From: Chitinophaga eiseniae
GTDB taxonomy: Bacteria > Bacteroidota > Bacteroidia > Chitinophagales > Chitinophagaceae
DNA length: 64,000 nt
Direction of reading: 5' to 3'
Assembly: GCF_012641265.1 (NCBI RefSeq)
Contig: NZ_JABAHZ010000014.1
Span: forward strand, 47,687 to 111,686
Below, piece after piece: positions 1 to 8,209 of the stretch. The position numbers were made by a program, and so were the translations under genes. Within the stretch, counting starts at the first letter, position 1; every line of letters starts with the position of its first letter. Under the pieces are notes generated by a model, which worked only from the letters and a program-made list of their open reading frames with translations, was not told the DNA's origin and made no database searches.

Positions 1-20
1 AATGGCCGGTTTTGTTCATG

Positions 21-1049
21 TTAACCCCGCCTTAGGGAGAGATTACGGGAGAAAGCCTGTTTAAATACTTTACGCAATTCCTTAGCAGTAACAAACTGCC
101 ATTCAAACAAGCTGCTTTTAAAATATAAGGGAAGAATTCTTTTTTCTTTGGTATGTCTTAAATGTGTGTACCATTTTTTGTAGAGTATTTCATTGAATAC
201 CTGGGTGGGATAACTACCGGATGCAGCATTGCCCAGTTTTAAGGCCTCAAAAAATTGTTGGAATTCTTTTGCGCTCCTGGCTGAAAACCGGTAAGAGAAG
301 TAATCATGATGAATCCGGATTAAATTTTCATCTTTGGGAATACCCAGGTTGGTATGGATGTTTTCGATGATACGAAATTCTGCATTGAGTATTCTCTCAT
401 GCTGAACCTTTGAAATGTTATTCCCATGAAGGCGGTAATAAACGAGCACCTCGCTGAGGTTGGCTACCGGGTGACGTAAAGAGATCCTGTACGAGAGATC
501 ATAATCTTCTGCGGGAGAATAATCTCTATATCCACCTGCCTCCAGCATGGCTGATCTTTTGATCATCAGGGTGGAGTTGATAAAGGTATTGTGAAATACC
601 AATTCGGGAGATATATTCTTATCGCCGGCTATCACGTTTAAGTTTCCTGTTTCTTCACCGGATTCATTAATAGCGATGGCTTGTCCGCCACATATGGCGA
701 TGTCAGGATGCAAGCCTAAAAAACTGATTTGCGCTTGAAGACGATCAGGCAAGGCTATATCATCACAATCCAGGATGGCAATGTATTGTCCTTTAGCCTC
801 TTCAATCCCACGGTTACGGGTGAAAGTAAGCCCTTTATTACCATCATTGTGAACTAAACGGATGCGGGGATCTGTAAATTGACGAATGATGTCAAGCGTG
901 CGATCCGTAGAGCCATCGTTAATAATTAATAGCTCAAAATCAGTAAAGCGCTGATCGAGGACACTTTGTATGGCTTTTTCAATATATGCTTCGCCGTTAT
1001 AGGCTGCCATAAAAACAGTAACTAAGGGATTGTTTATATTAATATCCAT
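21..1049 (-). CDS. Glycosyltransferase family 2 protein
   Basis: This is a GT-A fold glycosyltransferase that would move a sugar from a nucleotide-sugar donor onto a surface-polysaccharide or glycan acceptor in the cytoplasm or at the inner membrane. The N-terminus carries the GT2 pattern: VTVFMAAYNGE at residues 10-20, INDGSTD at 43-49 and the acidic metal/nucleotide motif DCDD at 94-97. An AEDYDLSYR segment follows near residue 182, where GT2 enzymes often carry acceptor or base residues. No transmembrane segment is evident in the 342 residues. The gene is complete and sits alone at the window edge, so the glycan it builds cannot be inferred. The family assignment is firm; donor and acceptor are unknown. 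Confidence 0.9.
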   Translation of the reverse strand: MDININNPLVTVFMAAYNGEAYIEKAIQSVLDQRFTDFELLIINDGSTDRTLDIIRQFTDPRIRLVHNDGNKGLTFTRNRGIEEAKGQYIAILDCDDIALPDRLQAQISFLGLHPDIAICGGQAIAINESGEETGNLNVIAGDKNISPELVFHNTFINSTLMIKRSAMLEAGGYRDYSPAEDYDLSYRISLRHPVANLSEVLVYYRLHGNNISKVQHERILNAEFRIIENIHTNLGIPKDENLIRIHHDYFSYRFSARSAKEFQQFFEALKLGNAASGSYPTQVFNEILYKKWYTHLRHTKEKRILPLYFKSSLFEWQFVTAKELRKVFKQAFSRNLSLRRG

Positions 1050-1179
1050 GTAGGTGATAGTATTGAGCTGGGTAGATCCTTTTTACGGTATTTACCCCAC
1101 TGCTGCTAGTTTTGCGACCGAAGGTAACTTTCATTTTTGATACCTGTGCATATTTTTTCTCATCAATTAGCAAATGCTC

Positions 1180-1749
1180 CTACCTTCTATAAATAAACCC
1201 CTCTTTCGATTCCATTCCAATAAAAAACAACTCAAAGGAAGGGTGCAGTTTCGGTAAATGATACAATTGCCCGACTGCATATTGCAGCATCTCCTGTTGA
1301 AGCGGGAAGATCTCATACCAGCATTTTCTTTCTGTATAGAATTCGAAATTCTTTGGGATAGAGGTGTTTTTCACAATAGCAACACCGGGAAAAGCATATT
1401 TACCCGGCTCATCATAATTGCGCGGTATGTTATTAATATCCGGGAGGCGATCCCTTTTTGATAATTTCCCTTGCCCGGATTTTAAACGGTACCGCTTCTC
1501 CAAAGCTGCAAATAAATTATGTCTGTATTGATCACTGGTCTCAACATTGTCGAAAGAGATGGTTGTTTCCAAATGATAGATGTTGGTAGCTATGCAGCAG
1601 GTATACAACTCCACAGCGCTATATTCGCTGATCTTCTGGAATCCGAGATCAATTACATTTTTCAGTTCCGTTACATAGCTCTCTTTATTGAACTGCCTGA
1701 GATAGGGTATGATCTCTTCGGGATACAAACGGCCGTTAAATAATTGCAT
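1180..1749 (-). CDS. Hypothetical protein, 189 aa
   Basis: I do not recognise this protein. It begins MQLFNGRLYPEEIIPYLRQF and has no signal peptide or membrane segment, so it is probably cytosolic. It is rich in aromatic and charged residues, with a helical first half and a C-terminus ending in two arginines. It reads in the same direction as the upstream oxidoreductase gene but is separated from it by a strong hairpin, so it probably has its own promoter or depends on read-through. Small cytosolic immunity-like or DUF proteins often look like this, but nothing in the sequence supports a specific role. Reality as a gene is likely, because no better frame exists and coding capacity is continuous. 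Confidence 0.6.
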   Translation of the reverse strand: MQLFNGRLYPEEIIPYLRQFNKESYVTELKNVIDLGFQKISEYSAVELYTCCIATNIYHLETTISFDNVETSDQYRHNLFAALEKRYRLKSGQGKLSKRDRLPDINNIPRNYDEPGKYAFPGVAIVKNTSIPKNFEFYTERKCWYEIFPLQQEMLQYAVGQLYHLPKLHPSFELFFIGMESKEGFIYRR

Positions 1750-1781
1750 TAGTCAGGATTTTTAAATAATCTCTGCAAATT

Positions 1782-1811
1782 AAAAAAAGAGGACCATAGT
1801 CCTCTTTTTTT
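1782..1811. terminator. Bidirectional hairpin terminator
   Basis: A perfect 13-bp stem (1782-1794 with 1799-1811) has a 4-nt loop. The arms begin with an A-run and end with a T-run, so it can act in both directions. It overlaps the stop region of the leftward Gfo/Idh/MocA gene and lies upstream of the 189-aa gene. Confidence 0.8.
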
Positions 1812-3237
1812 AAACTTTATAGTACTGCTCCCAGCCTTTTCTTGGAGGGGGACCTATCAGTAATTCATTAGCATGTTTATTATTCGTGATGATCTTCTTT
1901 TCCCGGTCGAATTGTAGTTTCTCTCCCGTCCATTGCGCCAGTACACCGAGACAGAATACCTGGCTGAGCGGCCCTGCAATAGCGAATGGAGACCGTGTTT
2001 GCTCTTCGCCTTTACAAGCCCGCAGGAAGTTCTGAAAGTGGTTAGATGGACTAGCCGGTACTACCGGCAGTTTACCTGCCATTTCTTTTGCTTTTTCCTC
2101 CGGAATGATAGAGAGGGTACTACCATGTGAGCCTCCTTTAAACGTAAGATCCTTACTGTAGATAATCTTACCGGGGTTCAGTTTAGCCGGCGCGATAGGA
2201 CCATTGCTGGGAGGTGGAATATTAGGGTCGAGTCCTGATACGCCGTATCCGGGAGGAATAGGTGGCAGGTTATCCACGCCATCGTACCAGGTGATATCCA
2301 GTGCGGGCATATTTCCTCTTTTCGGGAATTTGAATGCCAGCGTGGTAGACATGGGGTAGAAGAAGTTATTATGACCCGTGAGCTTGACCGGATCCACTTC
2401 GTATGGCAAGCCAAGATCGAGGAATTGGTGGGCCGTATCGATGATATGTGCACCCCAGTCGCCCAGTGCGCCCATCCCGAAGTCGAACCAGCAGCGCCAT
2501 TGGCCGTTTACGAAATCCTTGTTATAAGTGTGTCCCTGTGTTGTCATCTGCCAGATATTCCAGTCGAGGGTGGCAGGCGCCTGTTCGGCAGGGGGGAAAG
2601 CTGTAATATTGGGGTTCCAGCCATGCCAGCGCCGTGGAGAGTTCATATGGGCGGTAATGGCTGTTACATCTTTGATGATACCAGCGTCTGTCCATGCTTT
2701 AAACTGGAAGTAATTAGCTTCAGAATGCCCCTGGTTGCCCATTTGCGTCACTACTTTTGGATGCTTCCGGGCTGCTTTCATCATCAGTTCTACCTCGTTG
2801 AAGGTGCGTGCCATTGGCTTTTCCACGTATACATGTTTGCCGAGGCCTATTGCCATCATCGTGATCGGGAAATGCGCGAAGTCGGGTACGCCGATGGATA
2901 CCGCATCAATCTGGTTGCCCATTTTATCGAACATCTGGCGGAAATCCTGGAAACGAGGCACGTTGGGGAACATTTTCATTACCTCCAGGGTATGCGGTGC
3001 GCCCATGTCTACGTCGCAGAGTGCAACAATGTTTGCCAAACCTGTCTTGTAGAGCGCCTGGGCGATCTCTCCACCCCGGTTGCCTATACCAATGAAGGCA
3101 AGGTTTACTTTTTCGTTAGGCCCGATTTTGCGGGTATAGGGCTTCGCTGCAGCCATCAGCAGGCCTGGAGTAGCGGTAGCCAGGGTGGCCAGCGTTGCCT
3201 GCTTCAGGAAGCTCCTTCTTGAGTTGTTGTGATTCAT
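1810..3237 (-). CDS. Gfo/Idh/MocA family oxidoreductase, Tat-exported
   Basis: This is an NAD(P)-dependent dehydrogenase-family protein that probably acts on a sugar or cyclitol outside the cytoplasm. The chosen start at 3237 gives an N-terminus MNHNNSRRSFLKQ followed by an alanine-rich hydrophobic stretch, a typical twin-arginine (Tat) signal; an upstream ATG at 3285 would bury it 16 residues in. A GGGGAGG stretch lies about 15 nt before the chosen start. The Rossmann motif GIGNRGGE and the family signature EKPMA are both present, followed by the Gfo/Idh C-terminal domain. Tat-exported family members with tightly bound cofactor are common in Bacteroidota. Some are glycosidases that use NAD in an oxidation-elimination mechanism (GH109-like), so a glycosidase role is possible but unproven here. 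Confidence 0.88.
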   Translation of the reverse strand: MNHNNSRRSFLKQATLATLATATPGLLMAAAKPYTRKIGPNEKVNLAFIGIGNRGGEIAQALYKTGLANIVALCDVDMGAPHTLEVMKMFPNVPRFQDFRQMFDKMGNQIDAVSIGVPDFAHFPITMMAIGLGKHVYVEKPMARTFNEVELMMKAARKHPKVVTQMGNQGHSEANYFQFKAWTDAGIIKDVTAITAHMNSPRRWHGWNPNITAFPPAEQAPATLDWNIWQMTTQGHTYNKDFVNGQWRCWFDFGMGALGDWGAHIIDTAHQFLDLGLPYEVDPVKLTGHNNFFYPMSTTLAFKFPKRGNMPALDITWYDGVDNLPPIPPGYGVSGLDPNIPPPSNGPIAPAKLNPGKIIYSKDLTFKGGSHGSTLSIIPEEKAKEMAGKLPVVPASPSNHFQNFLRACKGEEQTRSPFAIAGPLSQVFCLGVLAQWTGEKLQFDREKKIITNNKHANELLIGPPPRKGWEQYYKV

Positions 3238-3552
3238 TGCGTGGTTGTTAATTGCCTCCCCAATATATATAAAATGGTTTTGCAATCGAAAGCATTAACA
3301 AAGAAAAGCACAAAACTTTATATAAATGGTAAAATAATGGAAAATCTGTGTGGGTTCAGCTAGGTAATTTGGGGAAGTGGCCGTCTCGTTTTTTATGAAC
3401 TAGCAACGAAAAGAATATCTTTCAGCATAAGAATGGAGGATATAAGAGTGAGAAAATACCCTGGCCAGGAAAATAATGGCGGTAGGTTGTCACATTTGGA
3501 CATCACGTGGTGTCTTGATGTTTGAACAAAAAAATTAAGGAGGACCTTCATT
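3238..3552. other. Divergent intergenic region with ECF41-type promoter
   Basis: These 315 bases separate the leftward oxidoreductase from the rightward CMD-sigma pair. Apart from the promoter-like site at 3488-3514 and a good ribosome binding site (AAGGAGGA, about 3537-3544), I see no conserved structure and no believable gene. Confidence 0.6.
3488..3514 (+). promoter_or_regulatory. Putative ECF41 sigma-dependent promoter
   Basis: TGTCACA at 3488-3494 is followed after exactly 16 bases by TGTC at 3511-3514. From memory, published ECF41 promoters read TGTCACA in the -35 region and CGTC in the -10 region with about this spacing. The -35 element matches exactly and the -10 differs in one base. 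The site lies about 40 nt before the CMD start codon, so the ECF41 sigma encoded downstream probably drives its own operon. Confidence 0.7.
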
Positions 3553-4119
3553 ATGGCATTACGTATTTCAAAAGCAGCGCTCCCCGTGGAGCTAAGGGAA
3601 AACTTGATTAAGCAATTCGGCTCCGTTCCTGAGCCTGTTGAGGTAGTATGGCATAACCCTAAAGTAGCCGCCGCCAGTCTTGAGCTGGGACGCAACGTAG
3701 GGGAGTGGAACGTATGTGATGAGCATCTTAAATCATTTGCGCACATGGCTGTTGCAGCAATGATTGGCTGCAGCTGGTGCCTCGACATCGGCTATTTCCA
3801 GGCACAGCACAAGGGTTTAGACCTGGCTAAGGCCAGCCAGGTGCCACGCTGGCGGGAGTCGGACGTGTTTACGCCATTGGAGCGGGATGTGATGGAATAT
3901 GCGGAGGCGATGAGCACCACGCCAATAACCGTCACTGATGAATTATCGGCTCGTTTGCTGAAACAGCTCGGGCCTGCGGCATTGGTAGAGTTGACTGCGC
4001 TCATCGGCTTTGCTAACCTGTCGACCAGGGTCAACACGGCGCATGGCATCAAATCACAGGGATACTCTGATGCATGCGAAATTCCATTAATCAAAAAGTC
4101 CGGCGTAGTATTGACATGA
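3553..4119 (+). CDS. Carboxymuconolactone decarboxylase family (AhpD-like) protein
   Basis: This 188-aa protein has an AhpD-like all-helical fold. The GCSWCLDIGY motif places redox-active cysteines at C73 and C76, as in AhpD-type peroxidase/disulfide reductases, so a thiol peroxidase role is more likely than true decarboxylase activity. The start ATG at 3553 follows AAGGAGGA at a good distance, unusually strong for this genome. The stop codon overlaps the start of the downstream sigma factor (ATGA), so the two are translationally coupled. ECF41 sigma factors are known for being encoded next to CMD-family, oxidoreductase or epimerase genes that they regulate, and this pair fits that pattern closely. 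Confidence 0.9.
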   Translation: MALRISKAALPVELRENLIKQFGSVPEPVEVVWHNPKVAAASLELGRNVGEWNVCDEHLKSFAHMAVAAMIGCSWCLDIGYFQAQHKGLDLAKASQVPRWRESDVFTPLERDVMEYAEAMSTTPITVTDELSARLLKQLGPAALVELTALIGFANLSTRVNTAHGIKSQGYSDACEIPLIKKSGVVLT

Positions 4120-4976
4120 TAGAACAGGATCCCTTTATTATCCATCGGAACCTGCTATTCACGGTAGCTTACGAGATGCTGGGTTCGGCAACGGATGCAG
4201 AAGATGTGCTACAGGAAGCGTGGCTCCGGTGGGTCGATATTGATCAATCGCAGGTGCGCAACCCGCGTGCCTACCTTATCCGGATGGTGACGCGGCAGGT
4301 GCTCAACTGGAAGCGGACGTTGTTGCGTCGCCGTGAGGAATATGTGGGAGAATGGCTGCCGGAACCGTTGCTGACTCATCCTGGTGTTGCCGAGGACCTG
4401 GAGTTGTCGGAGAGTATTTCGATCGCTATGTTGATCGTGCTGGAAACACTTGGGTCCATGGAGCGAGCCGTATTCGTGCTCCGCGAGGTTTTCAACACGC
4501 CATATGACGAGATCTCTGAAATAACCGGTAAGCCAGCGGCTACCATCCGGCAAATCGCAAGGCGGGCGCGTGAGCATGTTGCGGCCAGGCGTCAACGGGA
4601 GCCGGTAAGCCGCTCTGCACAGCAAGTGGTGGTAGAGCGTTTCCTGGCAGCGTTGCGAACAGGGGAGTTGCAACCACTGATGGCAGTACTGGCGCCTGAT
4701 GTTACGCTGATTGCGGATGGTGGTGGATTGGCAGCTGCAGCTGCTGCTCCGGTTTACGGAATTGAGCTGGTAGCGAATTTACTGGTACGCCCGAACCGGG
4801 TAATTGCCGCAACTACGTTATGGCTCAATGGTGAGCTGGGAGGCCTTGTCGAAAGCAATGGCGCAATGGCCGCAGTGAGTTTCGTGGTAGAAGATGAGCG
4901 GATCGTCCGGATTTATGCGATCGCCAATCCACAAAAGCTTACGAGGCTGGACAAGCCAGTTGAACTGGCCAGGTAA
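4116..4976 (+). CDS. sigJ: ECF41-type RNA polymerase sigma factor with fused SnoaL-like C-terminal domain
   Basis: This cytoplasmic ECF sigma factor of 286 aa is longer than ordinary ECF sigmas (about 180-200 aa) because of a C-terminal SnoaL/NTF2-like regulatory domain. Region 2 is at about residues 5-75 (AEDVLQEAWLRW) and region 4 at about 105-165 (FNTPYDEISEITGKPAATIRQIARRARE). In ECF41 proteins the C-terminal extension replaces an anti-sigma factor and carries conserved DGGGK and NPDKL motifs. Here they read DGGGL from D201 and NPQKL from N271. I chose the ATG at 4116, which overlaps the CMD stop codon; an in-frame ATG at 4074 lies inside the CMD gene. No anti-sigma gene is nearby, as expected for this group. 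Confidence 0.9.
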   Translation: MIEQDPFIIHRNLLFTVAYEMLGSATDAEDVLQEAWLRWVDIDQSQVRNPRAYLIRMVTRQVLNWKRTLLRRREEYVGEWLPEPLLTHPGVAEDLELSESISIAMLIVLETLGSMERAVFVLREVFNTPYDEISEITGKPAATIRQIARRAREHVAARRQREPVSRSAQQVVVERFLAALRTGELQPLMAVLAPDVTLIADGGGLAAAAAAPVYGIELVANLLVRPNRVIAATTLWLNGELGGLVESNGAMAAVSFVVEDERIVRIYAIANPQKLTRLDKPVELAR

Positions 4977-5015
4977 AGTATTGAGACCCGCTGCTACGGC
5001 GGGCCTCAATACTTT
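4975..5015. terminator. Bidirectional terminator between convergent genes
   Basis: A 17-bp stem with one mismatch (4975-4991 with 4999-5015) lies between the end of the ECF41 gene and the end of the convergent terpene synthase gene. The outer arms are A- and T-rich, so it can end transcription from both sides. Confidence 0.8.
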
Positions 5016-5028
5016 ACGCTATAACGGC

Positions 5029-6027
5029 TTACATAGAAGGACTTTTCTCAGGCCAGGCAAACCCCTTTCCTCCAGGCAGGTATCTTTCCGTTTCCTGCAC
5101 ATAAAATGTATTTACTCCCTGGACTCCAAGCCCAAAATAGTAGACGAATTGGTCTACATGTTCCTGGTACTCTCCAAACTCCCGGTACTCTCTGTGTAAT
5201 GTAAGCAGCTCCTCGAGATCTTCATTGTGGATGCGTAGCGTCTCCTTGCAGGCCTCTTCGAGCGAAAGACCGTATTGCCGCTGAAGCACAAAAACAACAT
5301 TAAAGACCTCTGTTCCTTTGGCCAACTCTTTTGGCAAAGAGTGAATATCATTTTGCCACACAATAATTCTCACCATCAGGCTCATCATTCGTTGAATGAC
5401 GCAGTGCTCTACGATATGATCGGGCAGCACCAGGCCAGACTCAATTTCCCCCAGGACCAGGTAAGGGTACATCAGGACGGCATATTCGCGGATTGCTTTA
5501 TATACTGCGAAAGAGGGCGGGGGTTGATTGGTTACCTTATAAGAATGTTCTACTTCAATCCCATACCTAAAGGTCAGGTAGAAGTATCGAATGAAACGCT
5601 TCATCCATATTTCCGGCATAAATGCACGAAATTCATCCCTGATGAGCGCCAGGTGCTGGTAAATTGCATTTTCTTCCGGCAACGGCGAGGCGCCATTTAA
5701 AATTTCCATGCAACGGATACGCTGTTGTTGCTTTTCCTCCAGCGATAAATCTTCCAGCTGATCATCGAGTACCACATATTGGAGCATGAACCTGTTACAG
5801 GGAATAGTTTGTTCATATGTTAAGTCAGGCCACATACACGCAGTGCACGCATGCAACCGCATTTTTTTGTACTTCACTATTTGTTTAGGCGTCAGAAAAG
5901 TATAGTCATTATCGATCCATGATTCCATATCCCTACCCATTTGTTCCAAATGAGGATTCACGCGGTTGGGCCATGGGTAGTAGTTTAGAGGCAGATAGTC
6001 TCTTGGATTAATTTCTGCAGATGCCAT
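5029..6027 (-). CDS. Class I terpene synthase
   Basis: This cytosolic enzyme would ionise a prenyl diphosphate with a Mg2+ cluster and cyclise the cation to a terpene. All canonical class I elements are visible in 332 aa: the aspartate-rich motif DDQLED (D88/D89-D93), the pyrophosphate sensor R180 exactly 46 residues before the NSE triad, the NSE triad NDIHSLPKE (N226, S230, E234) and the C-terminal RY pair (R315-Y316). These predict an active enzyme. Chain length of the substrate and the product cannot be read from sequence; Chitinophaga synthases described in the literature make sesqui- and diterpenes. It is the second gene of a pair, 81 nt behind a same-length paralog. No P450, methyltransferase or prenyltransferase gene accompanies it. 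Confidence 0.92.
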   Translation of the reverse strand: MASAEINPRDYLPLNYYPWPNRVNPHLEQMGRDMESWIDNDYTFLTPKQIVKYKKMRLHACTACMWPDLTYEQTIPCNRFMLQYVVLDDQLEDLSLEEKQQQRIRCMEILNGASPLPEENAIYQHLALIRDEFRAFMPEIWMKRFIRYFYLTFRYGIEVEHSYKVTNQPPPSFAVYKAIREYAVLMYPYLVLGEIESGLVLPDHIVEHCVIQRMMSLMVRIIVWQNDIHSLPKELAKGTEVFNVVFVLQRQYGLSLEEACKETLRIHNEDLEELLTLHREYREFGEYQEHVDQFVYYFGLGVQGVNTFYVQETERYLPGGKGFAWPEKSPSM

Positions 6028-6108
6028 TGAGATCGTTTTTGCTGTTTAATGATAAATATATCCGGATGCTTTTACACATCCGGACTAAACACGTATGCTG
6101 AAATTTCT

Positions 6109-7107
6109 TTAGCCCAGGGCCTGTTTTACTGTTTGTACATCGGGAAATCCCTGTATTGAATTATACCTGTCGAGTGTAGATGAAATAGACTTCCATCCGT
6201 TCAACGTCATACTGATATAATGAATCCTGTTTGTTACGGCATCCTGCCAGGACCCAAAGTCTGGCAGGAAATCCTGTAGATATTGAAATTCCCGCAGGTA
6301 TTCATTGTGGATGTGCAGTGCTTCCAGACATGCTTTCTCCAGTGAAATATTCCGTTGGTGTTGGATAGCCTTCACTACATTATAGTAAATGGCGCCGGTA
6401 GCTTCGTCTTTAAGTACCGACTGCACTTCATTGAAGCATGCCATCATACGAACAGCCAATGCTTTCAGGCGTTTTATAGTATGATGCTGATGTATAGATG
6501 CTGGTAGAAAGACTTCCGTTTCAAGATCGAGTAGCTCCAGGAACGGGTAGAGGCAGAGCGAATCTTCGCGGATAGCCAGGCATTCTTCTACAGAAGGAAA
6601 CTCTTTTCGGACCTTGTAATAAAGCTCTTGTTCCAGGCCATCGAAGTATTTTTGAAGGCCACTGATAAACCGGTTCATGGATTCTTCGGGGAGAAATTGA
6701 ACCAGTTCTTCCCTGAGCGTGAATAGCAGCCCTGCAAGCGGAATGGTCAGTTCATCTCTGGCAGCAGTTCCTTTTAAAATTTCCAGGGACTGATCACGCA
6801 CAAGATGCAATTCATGAAGATTACATTCTTCGCACCTGTCATCATTATAAAGTGTCCATAACATGAGCCTGCATACCGGTTTCAGTCGTTCGGCACTGGC
6901 TGTAGGAAACCATTGGGAAGCGATATGCGCAGTTTTGGTCATTTTATACTTCTTCCTGGTGAGAGGGTCATTGTTATAAAGGGCTAAATACTCTCCGTCT
7001 ATCCAATGCTGTTCAGTTATTTCCTGCATGGCGCCGGCAAATGTATTTTTGAGCATGGGGAAAGGATAGTGGAACTGGGATAGTATAGAAGTTATCACCG
7101 GATTCAT
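6109..7107 (-). CDS. Terpene synthase family protein with altered metal motifs
   Basis: This 332-aa paralog of the downstream terpene synthase aligns with it without gaps at the key positions. The aspartate-rich motif is DDRCEE (D89/D90, E93/E94). The sensor R180 is again 46 residues before the second motif, and the RY pair is at R314-Y315. The second metal motif departs from consensus: NEVQSVLKD keeps N226 and S230 but has E227 instead of D and D234 instead of the usual E. Acidic chemistry is kept, so activity is possible, but metal binding or specificity may differ. It is upstream of the canonical synthase in one leftward unit. It could make a different product or be a drifting duplicate. 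Confidence 0.85.
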   Translation of the reverse strand: MNPVITSILSQFHYPFPMLKNTFAGAMQEITEQHWIDGEYLALYNNDPLTRKKYKMTKTAHIASQWFPTASAERLKPVCRLMLWTLYNDDRCEECNLHELHLVRDQSLEILKGTAARDELTIPLAGLLFTLREELVQFLPEESMNRFISGLQKYFDGLEQELYYKVRKEFPSVEECLAIREDSLCLYPFLELLDLETEVFLPASIHQHHTIKRLKALAVRMMACFNEVQSVLKDEATGAIYYNVVKAIQHQRNISLEKACLEALHIHNEYLREFQYLQDFLPDFGSWQDAVTNRIHYISMTLNGWKSISSTLDRYNSIQGFPDVQTVKQALG

Positions 7108-7450
7108 AGAAATCAGTTGGGTTAAGTTGAGGGTGAAATAAAATCAATCTAATATTCTTATCATGTCATCTCAATGATGCTGCCTGAGTGGATCTTTTCT
7201 TTTTTTTCGATTTTATAAATTAAATATTAACGATTCCAGCGACCCCTATCATGCCTGTCACGCTGTTGAAGAATAGGGTTTGTCATTATATTTCTGATTA
7301 CTCTTTAAGGTTACTTTGGTTAACTATCCGTCTTATATGAGCTTGTGGATGTAGGGTTTGAATATGGGAATTTACAAAAAGTTCCAAACTTTTGGCATTT
7401 TTTGGAACTTTTTATATGATGGCAGGGATATTTTAGATCAAAATGTAAAC
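7108..7450. other. Intergenic region before the terpene synthase genes
   Basis: About 340 AT-rich bases precede the terpene synthase pair. They must contain its promoter, but I cannot place one with confidence. The only clear structure is the hairpin at 7376-7413. A small rightward open frame from 7358 runs into the antisense of the next gene and is not believable. Confidence 0.5.
7376..7413 (-). terminator. Hairpin terminator of the DHFR-like gene
   Basis: A perfect 13-bp stem (7376-7388 with 7401-7413) with a 12-nt loop lies 37 nt past the end of the leftward DHFR-like gene. Read on the minus strand it ends in a T-run, as in an intrinsic terminator. It is symmetric and could also act rightward. 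Confidence 0.75.
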
Positions 7451-8029
7451 TTACGCACAATAAGTCTTGGCGATAACTCCCTTCGGAAAAACCTTTACCT
7501 CGTCCAACTTCAGGTAAAGCGGCATTTTCGCATTGCCGAAGATGGGCAGTCCTGATCCCAATACAACAGGATGAATGGCCAGGTGGTACTCATCAACGAG
7601 ACCTGTGGCAATAAGGCTCTGCATAAATCCTGCGCCGCCGATGGCTACGATTGGCTTCCCTGGCTCAGCTTTAAGTTCCCTGATCCCTTCGGTAAGATCG
7701 CCATCGAAAATCCGCGCCCCGGCCCAGGAAGCCACGGCAGGCGACTGTTCCAGCCCGTGGTCGATGCCTTTAAATCCTTTTTGGGTAAAAACGGCCTTGG
7801 GAATCTCGTTCATTGGTGCAGCAAATGGCCCGGTCGCAGTAGGCCAGTAAGGGGCCAAAGTTTCAAACGTTTTCCTGCCCATGATGATTAACCCGGCTTG
7901 CCGGATCTGATCAACACTCCAGGCCGCCGACTCTTCGTCCCCGGTTTTGAACACCCAATCTTTCCCGCCATCCGCGGCACTTACAAAACCATCGATAGAA
8001 ACCGACATTTTCACTATTAATTTTCGCAT
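7451..8029 (-). CDS. Dihydrofolate reductase family protein (RibD C-terminal-like)
   Basis: The protein of about 192 aa has the DHFR/RibD-C reductase fold: MRKLIVKMSVSIDGFVSAADGG at the start, GRKTFETLAPYW in the middle and IVAIGGAGFMQSL before a DEYHLAIHPVVLGSGLPIF segment. These YyaP/YwjB-like proteins are NADPH-dependent reductases of unknown substrate and are usually not the housekeeping folate enzyme. I chose the ATG at 8029, which gives the normal family N-terminus; an upstream start at 8077 adds 16 residues not typical for the family. It is divergent from a GNAT gene with about 180 bases between them, which hold repeated ACTGGACCAC half-sites. Confidence 0.88.
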   Translation of the reverse strand: MRKLIVKMSVSIDGFVSAADGGKDWVFKTGDEESAAWSVDQIRQAGLIIMGRKTFETLAPYWPTATGPFAAPMNEIPKAVFTQKGFKGIDHGLEQSPAVASWAGARIFDGDLTEGIRELKAEPGKPIVAIGGAGFMQSLIATGLVDEYHLAIHPVVLGSGLPIFGNAKMPLYLKLDEVKVFPKGVIAKTYCA

Positions 8030-8120
8030 AGCTAAATGATTTGTTTCACAAATGTAACCGAGTCTTTCTTCAAGCAACGGGGGCTAAAGCGACAATCTCA
8101 AGGGGTAATTGCGACTTATC

Positions 8121-8168
8121 ACTGGACCACCATTTTTATGAAAAACTGGACCACAAGCATAGTCCAGT
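8121..8168. promoter_or_regulatory. Repeated ACTGGACCAC half-sites between divergent genes
   Basis: ACTGGACCAC occurs at 8121-8130 and again at 8145-8154 (24 bp apart), and GTCCAGT at 8162-8168 is the inverted core. The second and third form a 7-bp inverted repeat with a 7-10 nt spacer. Placement between the divergent DHFR-like and GNAT starts suits an operator; an alternative is a relic of a mobile element end. Confidence 0.45.
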
Positions 8169-8209
8169 TAAAAAGTAGTTTTGTTATTCATTCAATATAA
8201 TTTATAGCA

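Noticed and set aside
2371..3222. 283-codon rightward open frame inside the Gfo/Idh/MocA gene
   Set aside because: It is antisense to a protein with clear family motifs and has no recognisable product; it is a by-product of codon use.
7358..7555. 65-codon rightward open frame before the DHFR-like gene end
   Set aside because: Overlaps a terminator hairpin and the antisense of the DHFR-like gene; no recognisable protein.
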